This document shows positions 1-7,345 of a DNA stretch of 37,773 bases, in pieces; within the stretch, counting starts at the first letter, position 1, and each line of letters begins with the position of its first letter. Position numbers and translations under genes: made by a program. Under the pieces are notes generated by a model. It made no database searches. It was not told the origin of the DNA and saw only the letters and a program-made list of their open reading frames with translations. The stretch covers positions 1 through 37,773 of the forward strand of contig CACFGR010000005.1 of NCBI GenBank assembly GCA_902565955.1. The letters are read 5' to 3'. The stretch comes from an uncultured Pelagibacteraceae bacterium (GTDB lineage Bacteria; Pseudomonadota; Alphaproteobacteria; Pelagibacterales; AG-422-B15).

Positions 1-1053
1 TGATACATCTTGAATAAATTTTTTTATAAATTTTATTATTAATGACTTTGCATGAAAAAGAAATAACTCCTCATCACCTGCCCATCTCTTACCGTTTCTC
101 ATACCATATTTTTTTATTCTATAATCTTTATATTTATGAAAGTGTTGCATTATTTTATTTTCTAAAATCATAGCATCATGAACTTGAAATTTCTTACTAT
201 AAAAGATTTTTTTTAAATGAAATGCATAACGTTGTTTTAGGGTTCTTTTTGTTCGTCCAACTTTCAAACTTCTTAGTCCACCATATTCAATTTCCATGAC
301 GCCAAGAGTCTCATTATGAATTTTTTTCTTTCCTGATAAGAAATCTTCAAGTGAACCGGAACCCGCATTAAGATTACCACATTCTGGGCATATATATTTT
401 GATTTAAATTGATGGTAATCAATATTTTGCTTACCGTGATATTTGCATTTAATAATTATTCTTGATGCTTTTTTAGAATTATCAAATAGTAGTTTTATGA
501 ACTTAATATGGGAAAATTCTTTTTTCTGTAGTCGATTTAAATGCTTATTAATCTTAGTATGACTTAACCTGTTTTTAATAGACCTATGCTTTATTATACA
601 TTTACTGCATGGCTTTGTATTTTGATAAAGCAAATTTGAAGCTTTAACACTTATTTCTTTTTCATCAGGGTGCAAATTGCATTTAATTTTTACTGCATTA
701 TGTAATCCACGGTATGCACTCATTAAAGAAATACTGTTTCCATATTTTTTTCTTATCTTAGAAAGAAACTGTTTTTCTTTATTTGCTATCCTCATATTTG
801 CTCTTAGTTCTTTTCCACATTGAGGACATCCAGTTTTGTATAAAAAATGTGAGTCTGGTGTTAAGTAAAATTCTCCGTGTAACTTGCAAACTATGGGAAC
901 TTTAGGGCTTTTGAATGTTTGGAAAACAGATTTAGCCTTAGTATAATTAAATTTGCCATCAAATTTTCTTTGACATTTATTAATCCAATTAATTAAGTTT
1001 TTTTTTCTTCTTTTAATTACATGATGATTAGAATATCTGGCGGATAATTTCAT
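1..1053 (-). CDS. Partial GIY-YIG-like nuclease with three zinc-ribbon repeats
   Basis: I read this open frame directly: it starts at ATG 1053-1051 and stays open for 351 codons to the left edge, so the C-terminus is missing. The N-terminal two thirds hold three repeats of CxxH followed about 17-21 residues later by CxxC: C56/H59-C76/C79, C125/H128-C149/C152 and C203/H206-C222/C225. The flanking pattern (K..Y..s.....kV.I.C..HG.F..TP..H....GCP.C) is typical of the repeats found in phage and homing-type endonucleases (DUF723-like). After residue 250 comes a GIY-YIG-like core: EIEYGG, then KVGRT (264-268), R275, H279 and E298, closest to the T5orf172 style. It is probably a DNA nuclease, selfish or defence-related; the target is unknown. 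Start lies 14 bp downstream of the stop of the 94-aa gene, suggesting co-transcription. Domain calls come from memory of the families, without a search. Confidence 0.72.
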   Translation of the reverse strand, partial: MKLSARYSNHHVIKRRKKNLINWINKCQRKFDGKFNYTKAKSVFQTFKSPKVPIVCKLHGEFYLTPDSHFLYKTGCPQCGKELRANMRIANKEKQFLSKIRKKYGNSISLMSAYRGLHNAVKIKCNLHPDEKEISVKASNLLYQNTKPCSKCIIKHRSIKNRLSHTKINKHLNRLQKKEFSHIKFIKLLFDNSKKASRIIIKCKYHGKQNIDYHQFKSKYICPECGNLNAGSGSLEDFLSGKKKIHNETLGVMEIEYGGLRSLKVGRTKRTLKQRYAFHLKKIFYSKKFQVHDAMILENKIMQHFHKYKDYRIKKYGMRNGKRWAGDEELFLFHAKSLIIKFIKKFIQDVS

Positions 1054-1067
1054 AACTTATTATTTAA

Positions 1068-1352
1068 TTAATTATTTTTCTTAATTTTTTCAAGGCACCT
1101 AAAGTCAGTCTCTAGTTCAAGATTGTTAAAATTAATATGACATATGTTAATTTCATGTCTTTGACACCAAATTTGTAACCCACGTTCAGTAAATCCGACA
1201 TCTATTTTTGAATAATCTTGAAGCGATTTTGAATCTGTTGAACCTGCCATAAATTCGTCAGAACACTTAACACAAACAATTGGCTCTTTGATTTGATTTA
1301 ACAGATAACTGAGTTTTCCTATATCTTGCTCTAGGCTATTATCCTCACTCAT
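1068..1352 (-). CDS. Small conserved Cys/His-rich hypothetical protein (94 aa)
   Basis: Function is not known to me. The protein has a CxxC pair (C27, C30) and a second cluster, IWCQRHEINICHINF (C63, H66, C71, H72), which together look like a zinc-binding site; no signal peptide or membrane segment is visible. The phrase GLQ-W-C-x-RH-x-N-x-CH-I-x-F resembles a conserved patch I associate with short proteobacterial hypothetical proteins. The ATG overlaps the TGA of the upstream nuclease gene by 4 bases (ATGA), so the two are translationally coupled. It lies between two nuclease genes, which may be coincidence. A structural zinc protein or small regulator is possible, but nothing in the sequence decides. 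Confidence 0.7.
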   Translation of the reverse strand: MSEDNSLEQDIGKLSYLLNQIKEPIVCVKCSDEFMAGSTDSKSLQDYSKIDVGFTERGLQIWCQRHEINICHINFNNLELETDFRCLEKIKKNN

Positions 1353-1750
1353 TCACACCAGTCTTTCTTATTATTCTTATCATACAAAACTCCTAGACTG
1401 TGTGAGACCATCAATTTTGAAACATTTTCACCATCTATAATCATATAAGACAAGATTCTACCAAAAAAGTCTCTATTGTATTCTGTTTCAAATTCAATTC
1501 TTTTTCCTTCTGAAATTAATTGGTTAATGTACTCACGAGCTTTAATCCCAAGTATATACTCTTTCTCACATTTAGGATTTGAAATTTCAGGAGTATCTAG
1601 ATCAAGCAGTCTAACTTTATCTTTCTTTCCTTCATATATTACATAGCATGTATCGCCATCGTAACAAAACAGGTCATTTTGTTTTCTTATTTGTATATCT
1701 GCAAATGAATTAGAGATAAATAAAATTAGAACAGAGAAAATTCTTATCAT
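1349..1750 (-). CDS. Secreted thermonuclease (SNase-like) family protein
   Basis: The 133-residue protein begins with a hydrophobic signal peptide ending near SNSFA (residues 1-17), so it should act outside the cytoplasm. The mature part matches the staphylococcal-nuclease fold: GDT with D33, VRLLDLDTPE with R47, D52 and E55, and NRDFFGR with R98, equivalent to the calcium- and phosphate-binding catalytic residues of SNase. It would be a calcium-dependent phosphodiesterase cleaving DNA and/or RNA. Length is normal for a single-domain member. Four cysteines (29, 35, 61, 132) may form disulfides in the periplasm. It sits in the minus-strand run after the SH3 protein (9 bp gap) and overlaps the 94-aa gene by 4 bases. 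Nucleotide scavenging is a plausible role but is inferred. Confidence 0.85.
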   Translation of the reverse strand: MIRIFSVLILFISNSFADIQIRKQNDLFCYDGDTCYVIYEGKKDKVRLLDLDTPEISNPKCEKEYILGIKAREYINQLISEGKRIEFETEYNRDFFGRILSYMIIDGENVSKLMVSHSLGVLYDKNNKKDWCE

Positions 1751-1759
1751 TAATAAATA

Positions 1760-2245
1760 TTAATTGATAATTTCGTGAGGGTATACTCCTAGTAAATTAT
1801 TTTTTTCAATCCAGACTTTAATTTCCTTCTCATCATCTGTGATCGTAATCCTACACCAACTTGAGTCACACTTATTAATTTTTGCATGAACAAAAGGATC
1901 TATTTTAGCAAGTATCTTGTTTTTGTTTGGTTTATCATATCCATAACTGAAAGGTTCTTTTGATGTAAGTGCATATCTTTTACCTGAAAAAAGAATATGA
2001 GACATCCAACCAGTTACTCCATCTTTTGGGTCACGCACCTGTCGCCAACCTTCAATATCCCTAATAATCTCCATTGGATAACCTTTAAGTTGATAGCGAT
2101 AAATAATTGTGGCCTCAGGGAATGGGCCTTTTCTTAAGTTTGCATCACCTTTTAATGAAACCCATCGAGGAACAGGAAGGTCAGATGAAGACGTTGATAA
2201 TGTTGTAAAAAGTAGAAGAAATATTGGTATTAGTATTTTATGCAT
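1760..2245 (-). CDS. Secreted SH3-domain protein
   Basis: Starting at ATG 2245 gives 161 residues opening with a clean signal peptide (MHKILIPIFLLLFTTLS). A longer reading frame begins upstream but would put 14 unlikely residues before it and overlap the upstream gene much further, so I prefer the internal start. The body carries a bacterial SH3-like repeat (SLKGDANLRKGPFPEATIIY, then GWRQVRD and VTGWMSHILF) and a second weaker copy (residues about 98-155, with WCRI and VWIEKNNLLGVYP). This matches the SH3 family proteins of alphaproteobacteria, presumed periplasmic cell-wall-associated proteins of unknown exact role. The ATG lies inside the 3' end of the cation-efflux gene (8-base overlap), which points to coupling. 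Confidence 0.8.
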   Translation of the reverse strand: MHKILIPIFLLLFTTLSTSSSDLPVPRWVSLKGDANLRKGPFPEATIIYRYQLKGYPMEIIRDIEGWRQVRDPKDGVTGWMSHILFSGKRYALTSKEPFSYGYDKPNKNKILAKIDPFVHAKINKCDSSWCRITITDDEKEIKVWIEKNNLLGVYPHEIIN

Positions 2246-3167
2246 CAACAAACTCTTTTTCCTCAATAACATTACTTGGATCGACATGTAATATTATTTC
2301 TGCATCTGGAAATTGATTAAGTATGTTTTCTTCTACTTGATCAGCAATATTGTGCGATTCTTCTAAGCTTACATGCTCTGATACCTCAATGTGCATCTGC
2401 ATAAAAAACTTTCCTTTACTCGACCCACTTTGACGAGTACGAACATCATGAAATCCAAGAACTTTGTTATGACTTTTTACAATGTCAAAAATCTCAGATT
2501 TGAGATCATCATCAATTTCACGATCAATTAATACAGCAATTGATTTTTGAAAAATAGCAATTGTCGTATAGATCATATAAATCGAAATTAAAGCGGCAAT
2601 TAATGGATCCGCTCTTGAGAAATCAGCAAACATCACAAGCATAATTCCAACAAAGGCCGCAATATTTGTTAATAAATCACTAAGGTAATGAAGCTTTTCT
2701 GACTCTACGCTTAATGAAGCCGTGTCTTTCATTATTCTTGTTTGAAACCTCACCAACATAAGAGTGGCAAATATTGAGATTGCAATAACAATAAGTGCTA
2801 TTTCGGAATTAATAATTGTAATTTCAGGATTAATAAAGTTTTGGTAGGCCATATACAGTATAAATATTGAAATTAGTAAAATAATAATTCCCTCTATAAA
2901 AGCAGATAATGCTTCAGCTTTACCGTAACCAAAACGGTATTCATTAGTATTTTTCTTTAATGAGATTCTAACTAAAGTAAATGTAGTTAGAGTGATAATG
3001 AGATCAAAAAAACTATCTGCAAGTAATGACAAAATTATAATTGAGCCAGTAGCAAAATATGCAAATGCTTTGATAAAAATTAAAAAAAGAACAACTCCGA
3101 GAGTGATCAATGAAGATTTTTTTATTTTTTCTCCATACTCATTTTGAGAAATATTTGCGTAAGTCAT
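2238..3167 (-). CDS. Cation diffusion facilitator (FieF/YiiP-like) metal efflux transporter
   Basis: A 309-residue CDF protein with about six membrane segments in the first 210 residues and a cytoplasmic metal-binding tail (HIEVSEHVSLEESHNIADQVEENI). The transport-site residues are visible as D51xxxD55 in TM2 and H160xxxD164 in TM5, the DD-HD arrangement of zinc/cadmium/iron exporters such as YiiP. The loop YRFGYGKAEALSAF after TM3 is also family-typical. It would exchange cytoplasmic divalent metal for protons at the inner membrane. ATG overlaps the pdxH stop by one base (TAATG), so it is probably translated from the same message. Metal specificity cannot be fixed from sequence alone, but the HD pair argues against manganese-type members, which carry DxxxD in both helices. 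Confidence 0.9.
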   Translation of the reverse strand: MTYANISQNEYGEKIKKSSLITLGVVLFLIFIKAFAYFATGSIIILSLLADSFFDLIITLTTFTLVRISLKKNTNEYRFGYGKAEALSAFIEGIIILLISIFILYMAYQNFINPEITIINSEIALIVIAISIFATLMLVRFQTRIMKDTASLSVESEKLHYLSDLLTNIAAFVGIMLVMFADFSRADPLIAALISIYMIYTTIAIFQKSIAVLIDREIDDDLKSEIFDIVKSHNKVLGFHDVRTRQSGSSKGKFFMQMHIEVSEHVSLEESHNIADQVEENILNQFPDAEIILHVDPSNVIEEKEFVDA

Positions 3168-3772
3168 TAAGGATAAAGTCTTGATTTAATCCATTGATCA
3201 TTTGATAATCTAAAGACAATCCTGTCGTGAAGTCTTGTTTTATAATCGTCTCTACTTTTCCAGACTTCTACTTTTTCAGGTTGTATAATTACCCCTCCCC
3301 AATGATCAGGTCTGGGTATCTCTTTACCCTCATAACTATCTGCGAATTTTTTAAATTCTGCATCAAGCGCTTCTCTGCTTTCAACTGTTTCTGACTGTTT
3401 AGAAATACTTGCTGAAATTTGAGCATTACGATCTCGAGATGCAAAATAATTGTCTGAAATTGAAGAATCAATCTTTTGTACTTTACCTTGAATACGAATA
3501 GAAACACCTTGCGCTCGACTGTACCATGTGAGGTGACCTTTATTATTATGAAAAAGCTCCTTACCTTTTTGAGACTGATAGTTTGTGTAAAAAACAAAGC
3601 CTTTGTTTGATACATCTTTTATAAGTATAACACGTGCGTTTGGATTACCTTCCGCATCGACTGAAGAAACAAGCGCGGCATTAGGATCGAGTTCTACTAA
3701 TTCCTTTTCTTTTTCGTAAAAATCATTCCACGCATCTAACCAGTTGTTGTAATTAGAAATATCATTGCTCAT
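3167..3772 (-). CDS. pdxH: Pyridoxamine/pyridoxine 5'-phosphate oxidase
   Basis: FMN enzyme that oxidises PNP or PMP to pyridoxal 5'-phosphate, the last step of de novo B6 synthesis and salvage. Diagnostic stretches are NPNARVILIKDV, FVFYTNYQSQKGKEL, ASISKQSE, PRPDHWGGVIIQPEKVEVW and the C-terminal RLHDRIVF...W...RLYP. I use ATG 3772 (201 residues); the frame extends six codons further to a TTG at 3790, but MSNDISNYNNW fits the usual family N-terminus. It is the first gene of the minus-strand run to the left edge. PLP made here would serve the two PLP-dependent aminotransferases in the window; pdxA (30227-31225) is also present, although far away. Confidence 0.95.
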   Translation of the reverse strand: MSNDISNYNNWLDAWNDFYEKEKELVELDPNAALVSSVDAEGNPNARVILIKDVSNKGFVFYTNYQSQKGKELFHNNKGHLTWYSRAQGVSIRIQGKVQKIDSSISDNYFASRDRNAQISASISKQSETVESREALDAEFKKFADSYEGKEIPRPDHWGGVIIQPEKVEVWKSRDDYKTRLHDRIVFRLSNDQWIKSRLYP

Positions 3773-3844
3773 TAGTTTACTTATAGTCAAATTGTAAAAA
3801 AATTGAATTGAAATAAGAGCGAATGAGATGCATTATCAAAAATA

Positions 3845-3970
3845 ATGATTGAAGTGTTAAAAAAAATTTGGTTTTTACAACTCAGATTTGTCAAAATTTA
3901 TCTATCAACAGGTGTGTATCCACCTTTAATTAGAAATAGAAAACGTAATAATTGGAGTAAAAAGAAGTGA
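3845..3970 (+). CDS. Possible small basic protein (41 aa)
   Basis: A 41-codon frame divergent from pdxH, from ATG 3845 to TGA 3970. The product is very basic, with a hydrophobic/aromatic stretch (KIWFLQLRFVKIYLSTGVYP) and a tail RNRKRNNWSKKK. No ribosome-binding site is obvious, and I recognise no family. It is included because the 3773-4179 gap is long for this compact genome and the frame ends exactly one base before the stop of the convergent 49-codon ORF. It could equally be chance coding in an untranslated region. Confidence 0.3.
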   Translation: MIEVLKKIWFLQLRFVKIYLSTGVYPPLIRNRKRNNWSKKK

Positions 3971-4120
3971 TTATTCTTGCTTTTCTTGATTTTTGATAAC
4001 AACTTCGGTAACACGCTGCATTTGACTTTCAATCCTTACAGAATGATCCTTAAAGTCCTGTCGAATTAAATAAACAAGATAAATTAATACACAAACAGCA
4101 ATGAATGTTAAAAATTCCAT
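3971..4120 (-). CDS. Small single-pass membrane protein (49 aa)
   Basis: The frame runs from ATG 4120 to TAA 3971 on the minus strand. The product starts with a strong membrane helix (FLTFIAVCVLIYLVYLI, residues 3-19) followed by a charged amphipathic tail (RQDFKDHSVRIESQMQRV...) that could form a coiled coil. This layout, an N-terminal anchor plus a soluble helix, is common among real small bacterial membrane proteins and is unlikely by chance, so I favour a real gene. No family is recognised. It lies 59 bp downstream of the DjlA-like gene on the same strand and could share its transcript. Confidence 0.5.
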   Translation of the reverse strand: MEFLTFIAVCVLIYLVYLIRQDFKDHSVRIESQMQRVTEVVIKNQEKQE

Positions 4121-4179
4121 GCTGTTATTATAGCTCTAAATGCATATTTAAAAATGATAAAAAAGAATAGGAATTTTGC

Positions 4180-4914
4180 CTACTTTTCACCTCTAATTTT
4201 TAAAATTTGTTCATATGCATCATTAATTCTTTGAAAGTTCTCTTTTGCTTTTTGAATAAGGCTTTTATCAGTAATGCCTTTTGCCCGAACGATATCTGGA
4301 TGGTTTTTGCGAGCTAAATTTCTGTAAACTTTTTTAATTTCTGCAGACGTTTGAGATTTAGAAACACCAAGCACTTTGTACGGGTCTTCTTTGACAAATT
4401 CAGGTCGAGAATTTCTTAATCTATTAAATGTTGCTTGATCAATTCCAAAAATCTGGCTAACTTTTTTTATATATTTTAGTTCTGGAGCCGATAAATCATG
4501 ATCAGCATATCCAATTTCAAAAAGGCCTAATATGACTTGCTCTAACATTTGTGGAGTTCGGTAAAAAGTGTCTCTTAACTGCTGAGCGTAAGGTTCAAAT
4601 CCTGCACTGGTTTGTGCAGCTTCTTTCCATATTGCTCCAACCTGTTTCATATTTTCTTGAGGTATTTTAAATATTTTTTTGAATTTTCTTATTTCGTCGT
4701 CAGTGACTCTTCCATCTGCTTTTGCCAACTTTGCACAGAGAACAACAAGCCCTAAAGCATAAACACCTTGATTACTATTGAAGTTAGCCCCAGGATTTCT
4801 AAAGTTTGTTTTCTTTCCAAGAAAGTATGCGCCTGCAGTAAATGCAAGTGCGCCCAAAGGGCCTGCTATCATATTCCCTAAAGAAGCTGCTATTAAATAT
4901 TTCCAAATGTTCAT
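4180..4914 (-). CDS. djlA: DjlA-like membrane-anchored J-domain co-chaperone with TerB domain
   Basis: The 244-residue protein has the DjlA architecture: an N-terminal glycine/alanine-rich membrane segment (residues about 5-33), a TerB-like helical domain (about 50-165, with LAKADGRVTDDEI and GYADHDLSAPELKYI), and a C-terminal J domain (DPYKVLGVSKSQTSAEIKKVYR) with the HPD motif at 205-207. J domains stimulate the ATPase of DnaK. DjlA proteins are anchored in the inner membrane with the J domain in the cytoplasm and are linked to envelope stress responses. Divergent from the DMT transporter gene, with 47 bp between the two start codons. The assignment is confident at family level; exact orthology to E. 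coli djlA is inferred. Confidence 0.85.
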   Translation of the reverse strand: MNIWKYLIAASLGNMIAGPLGALAFTAGAYFLGKKTNFRNPGANFNSNQGVYALGLVVLCAKLAKADGRVTDDEIRKFKKIFKIPQENMKQVGAIWKEAAQTSAGFEPYAQQLRDTFYRTPQMLEQVILGLFEIGYADHDLSAPELKYIKKVSQIFGIDQATFNRLRNSRPEFVKEDPYKVLGVSKSQTSAEIKKVYRNLARKNHPDIVRAKGITDKSLIQKAKENFQRINDAYEQILKIRGEK

Positions 4915-4961
4915 AGGTTTAAAAATTGATTAATGATAATCTAAATTTTAATAAAATCTAT

Positions 4962-5864
4962 ATGAACAGAAATAATATTAAGTTGGGCGCGCTCTATATG
5001 CTGATATCTGTTACAGGTTTCAGCATTATGGATATTGCAGTAAAATGGACAACTGCAGAATATTCAATAGGCATGGTCATTGCGGCACGTATGATTGGAG
5101 GCTTGATCCCTCTTTTTCTTGTTGTACCCAAAGAAAGGTGGGGTAATTTTTTTCATACTACTAAACCCGGCTTGATGTTTATTAGAGCATTCACTGGAAC
5201 AGCTGCACTTTTTTGTGTTTATGCAAGTCTTCATTATTTACCCCTTGCAACCACTGTAAGTCTCACGTTTGCATCACCAATTTTTAGTACGCTGCTGTCA
5301 ATATTTATACTTGGTGAACTTGTAAGAGTAAGAAGATGGATTGCAATTGTAATTGGTTTTGCTGGAGTTTTGATCATAATCAATCCAACATCCAGTGAGT
5401 TTAGTGTCTACATGTTATTACCAATTTTATTTTGTGTATTCTTTGCGATGGTATCAATTTCAATCCGTTTATTAAGTGAGACCGAGCCATCGTATTTGAT
5501 TGCTTGGTATTTCACTTTATTTGGTTTCGTTGCATCTTTATTTACAATTCCTTTTGGAGGATGGAAAATACCAGTATCTTGGTTTGACCTTGGAATTTTA
5601 ACAGCCGTTGGAATTTTTGGAGGAATTGGAAACCTTGCTCTGACCTCAGCATTTAAGCATGCTGAAGTCTCTCTGGTTACACCTTTGAAATATCTAAGTT
5701 TAATTTATGGAATAATATTTGGTTATATGATTTGGAATGAGATACCTGCGTGGAATACTTATGTTGGTGCTGGATTTATTATCTTATCAGCAATATTTAT
5801 TCTCAGACGTGAGACTGCTCTTAAAAAAGAGATCCAACCAGAAAAATTCTCAATTCAGCGTTAG
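4962..5864 (+). CDS. DMT-superfamily (EamA) transporter
   Basis: From ATG 4962 the product is 300 residues with ten predicted membrane helices in two EamA repeats; the typical ends of the repeats are visible (LSTLLSIFILGELVRVRRWIAI in the first half and VSLVTPLKYLSLIYG...GYMIWNEIP in the second). An upstream TTG at 4926 would add 12 polar residues and is less likely. EamA proteins export or import metabolites such as amino acids, nucleosides or compatible solutes, and the substrate cannot be read from sequence. The end overlaps the convergent enoyl-CoA hydratase gene by 4 bases, leaving no room for a terminator. Confidence 0.88.
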   Translation: MNRNNIKLGALYMLISVTGFSIMDIAVKWTTAEYSIGMVIAARMIGGLIPLFLVVPKERWGNFFHTTKPGLMFIRAFTGTAALFCVYASLHYLPLATTVSLTFASPIFSTLLSIFILGELVRVRRWIAIVIGFAGVLIIINPTSSEFSVYMLLPILFCVFFAMVSISIRLLSETEPSYLIAWYFTLFGFVASLFTIPFGGWKIPVSWFDLGILTAVGIFGGIGNLALTSAFKHAEVSLVTPLKYLSLIYGIIFGYMIWNEIPAWNTYVGAGFIILSAIFILRRETALKKEIQPEKFSIQR

Positions 5865-6625
5865 TTTTTATTTAAAAAAGTGTCTATACCTTTTTTGGTT
5901 TCGGGCATTTGTAGATTTTCAACCATTGCTTTACTTGCAAAATCGTAGGCATCAGAAATTTTCATTGCTGACTGTTTGTATAATGTTTCTTTCGAGAGCG
6001 CGAGTACTTCGGAAGTGTGATCACAAACTTGTTGAGAAAATAATTCGACCCTTTTATCTAATTCGTCATCTTCTAAATATTCGTTGATGAGTCCTGCTTC
6101 TTGTGCTCTTTGAGCATTAAGAGGCTGACCGCTCACTAATAATTCCATAACATTTTTTGAAGATATTGCACGGGCTACAGATACTGACGGTTGATGACAG
6201 CCAAAATTAAAGTTTATACCACCAAGTGCAAATCTTGCTGATTTAGAACTAAAAACACAATCCATTATACTGACTAATCCCAGCCCGCCAGCGGTTGCAA
6301 TACCTCTTACCTTGGCAACAAAAATCTTTGGACTTGTTCTAATTTTCATTAACATTTCAGAGCACTCCGCAAATAGAAGTTCTTGTGATTTCTTATCATT
6401 ACTTTTAATCATCTCTTGAACTTCATTAAAACTGTGTCCACTACAAAAGATTTTTTCATTTGAACTTTCAAATATAACAAGTTTGTGATCTTTGGATTTA
6501 CTAACGCGATCTATCTCCATTTTAATTGCTGACATCATTTCCATGGTCAGGCAATTTGCTGGTGCATCATTAAGAGTGAGCGTTACAACTTGTCCATCAT
6601 CTTTACTTACTAAAATATCCGTCAT
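5861..6625 (-). CDS. Enoyl-CoA hydratase/isomerase (crotonase) family protein
   Basis: 254 residues with the crotonase fold. The oxyanion-hole segments are visible: FCSGHSFNEV (about residue 60) and KVRGIATAGGLGLVSIMDCVFSS (about 105-127). The SGH variant of the first motif resembles the ECHDC3 subgroup rather than classical FadB-type hydratases (usually CAGAD). The second catalytic glutamate is not clear: FNFGCHQPSVSVARAISS occupies the position of the usual P.E..G. segment, so activity as a hydratase is uncertain. The ATG overlaps the stop of the AlaX gene by 4 bases (ATGA). It may serve the same catabolic region as glutaryl-CoA dehydrogenase, but that is context only. Confidence 0.82.
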   Translation of the reverse strand: MTDILVSKDDGQVVTLTLNDAPANCLTMEMMSAIKMEIDRVSKSKDHKLVIFESSNEKIFCSGHSFNEVQEMIKSNDKKSQELLFAECSEMLMKIRTSPKIFVAKVRGIATAGGLGLVSIMDCVFSSKSARFALGGINFNFGCHQPSVSVARAISSKNVMELLVSGQPLNAQRAQEAGLINEYLEDDELDKRVELFSQQVCDHTSEVLALSKETLYKQSAMKISDAYDFASKAMVENLQMPETKKGIDTFLNKN

Positions 6626-7341
6626 GAACTAAACCTTATATTAATTCGCCTATTTCTCTTACCTTTATTTTCAATCTTTCCAATCTCAAGTGGTCCAATT
6701 TCTTTCGTAGATTGGCAATGTGTTCCTCCACAACATTGAAGATCGATGATGTTTTCTCCCTCACCAATTTGAACTGTTTGTACTTTGTTATCTATAACTG
6801 GAGGTGAAACGGCAGCCCCTTTAGCTAAGTGAGGATTTGATTTTAGTTCATCTCCTGTAATTTGATTTATGATTATGGGATAGTCTTTACTAATAATATC
6901 CCTAATTTTCTCATTTAACTCTTCTTTATTTAGCATTGATGGATCAACATCAAAATCTATTCTTGATTTAGCACTTCCAACCGACGCGCCTGTTATGAGG
7001 GCATCAACTAAGCTACACAAAATATGGCAACTCGAATGCATTTTCATATGAGCATATCTAAGTTCCCAGTTGATCTTAAGTTCGGCGGATTGATTAATTA
7101 AGCTTTGATCGATGGGACCATCAACAATATGCAAAATTTCATTCGGCTTTGATCCTTTTTTAGTGTCTACAACTTTGAGAACTTGGTCCTTTAATACAAT
7201 CTCACCTTGATCTCCAGGTTGTCCACCTGACTCTGCATAAAAAATTGTTCTATCCAATTGTATAATATTTTCTTCAACTCCAATAATACTGGCTTCTGTT
7301 TCTTTTAAGTAACTATCTTGATTGAAAAGAAGGTCAGTCAT
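6622..7341 (-). CDS. Alanyl-tRNA editing protein (AlaX family)
   Basis: A free-standing editing domain that hydrolyses mischarged Ser- or Gly-tRNA(Ala). Zinc-site motifs of the AlaRS/ThrRS second additional domain are present: H102xxxH106 (MHSSCHIL) and C204...H208 (CCGGTHC). The N-terminal part (FYAESGGQPGDQGEI) is the family's glycine-rich strand segment. I start at ATG 7341 (239 residues), 4 bp after the glutamine-synthetase-like gene, because the longer frame would start inside that gene. It has no obvious link to amine catabolism and probably rides in the operon; it may simply protect translation. Confidence 0.88.
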   Translation of the reverse strand: MTDLLFNQDSYLKETEASIIGVEENIIQLDRTIFYAESGGQPGDQGEIVLKDQVLKVVDTKKGSKPNEILHIVDGPIDQSLINQSAELKINWELRYAHMKMHSSCHILCSLVDALITGASVGSAKSRIDFDVDPSMLNKEELNEKIRDIISKDYPIIINQITGDELKSNPHLAKGAAVSPPVIDNKVQTVQIGEGENIIDLQCCGGTHCQSTKEIGPLEIGKIENKGKRNRRINIRFSS

Positions 7342-7345
7342 AAAT

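Noticed and set aside
2109..2291. Open plus-strand frame of 60 codons
   Set aside because: It lies wholly antisense to the SH3-protein gene and its upstream neighbour, and has no recognisable motif or ribosome-binding site.
3289..3615. Minus-strand frame of 108 codons inside pdxH
   Set aside because: It is a shifted-frame shadow of pdxH; the pdxH frame carries all the family motifs.
5737..6087. Plus-strand frame of 116 codons across the DMT/enoyl-CoA hydratase junction
   Set aside because: It overlaps two well-supported genes in other frames and shows no domain.
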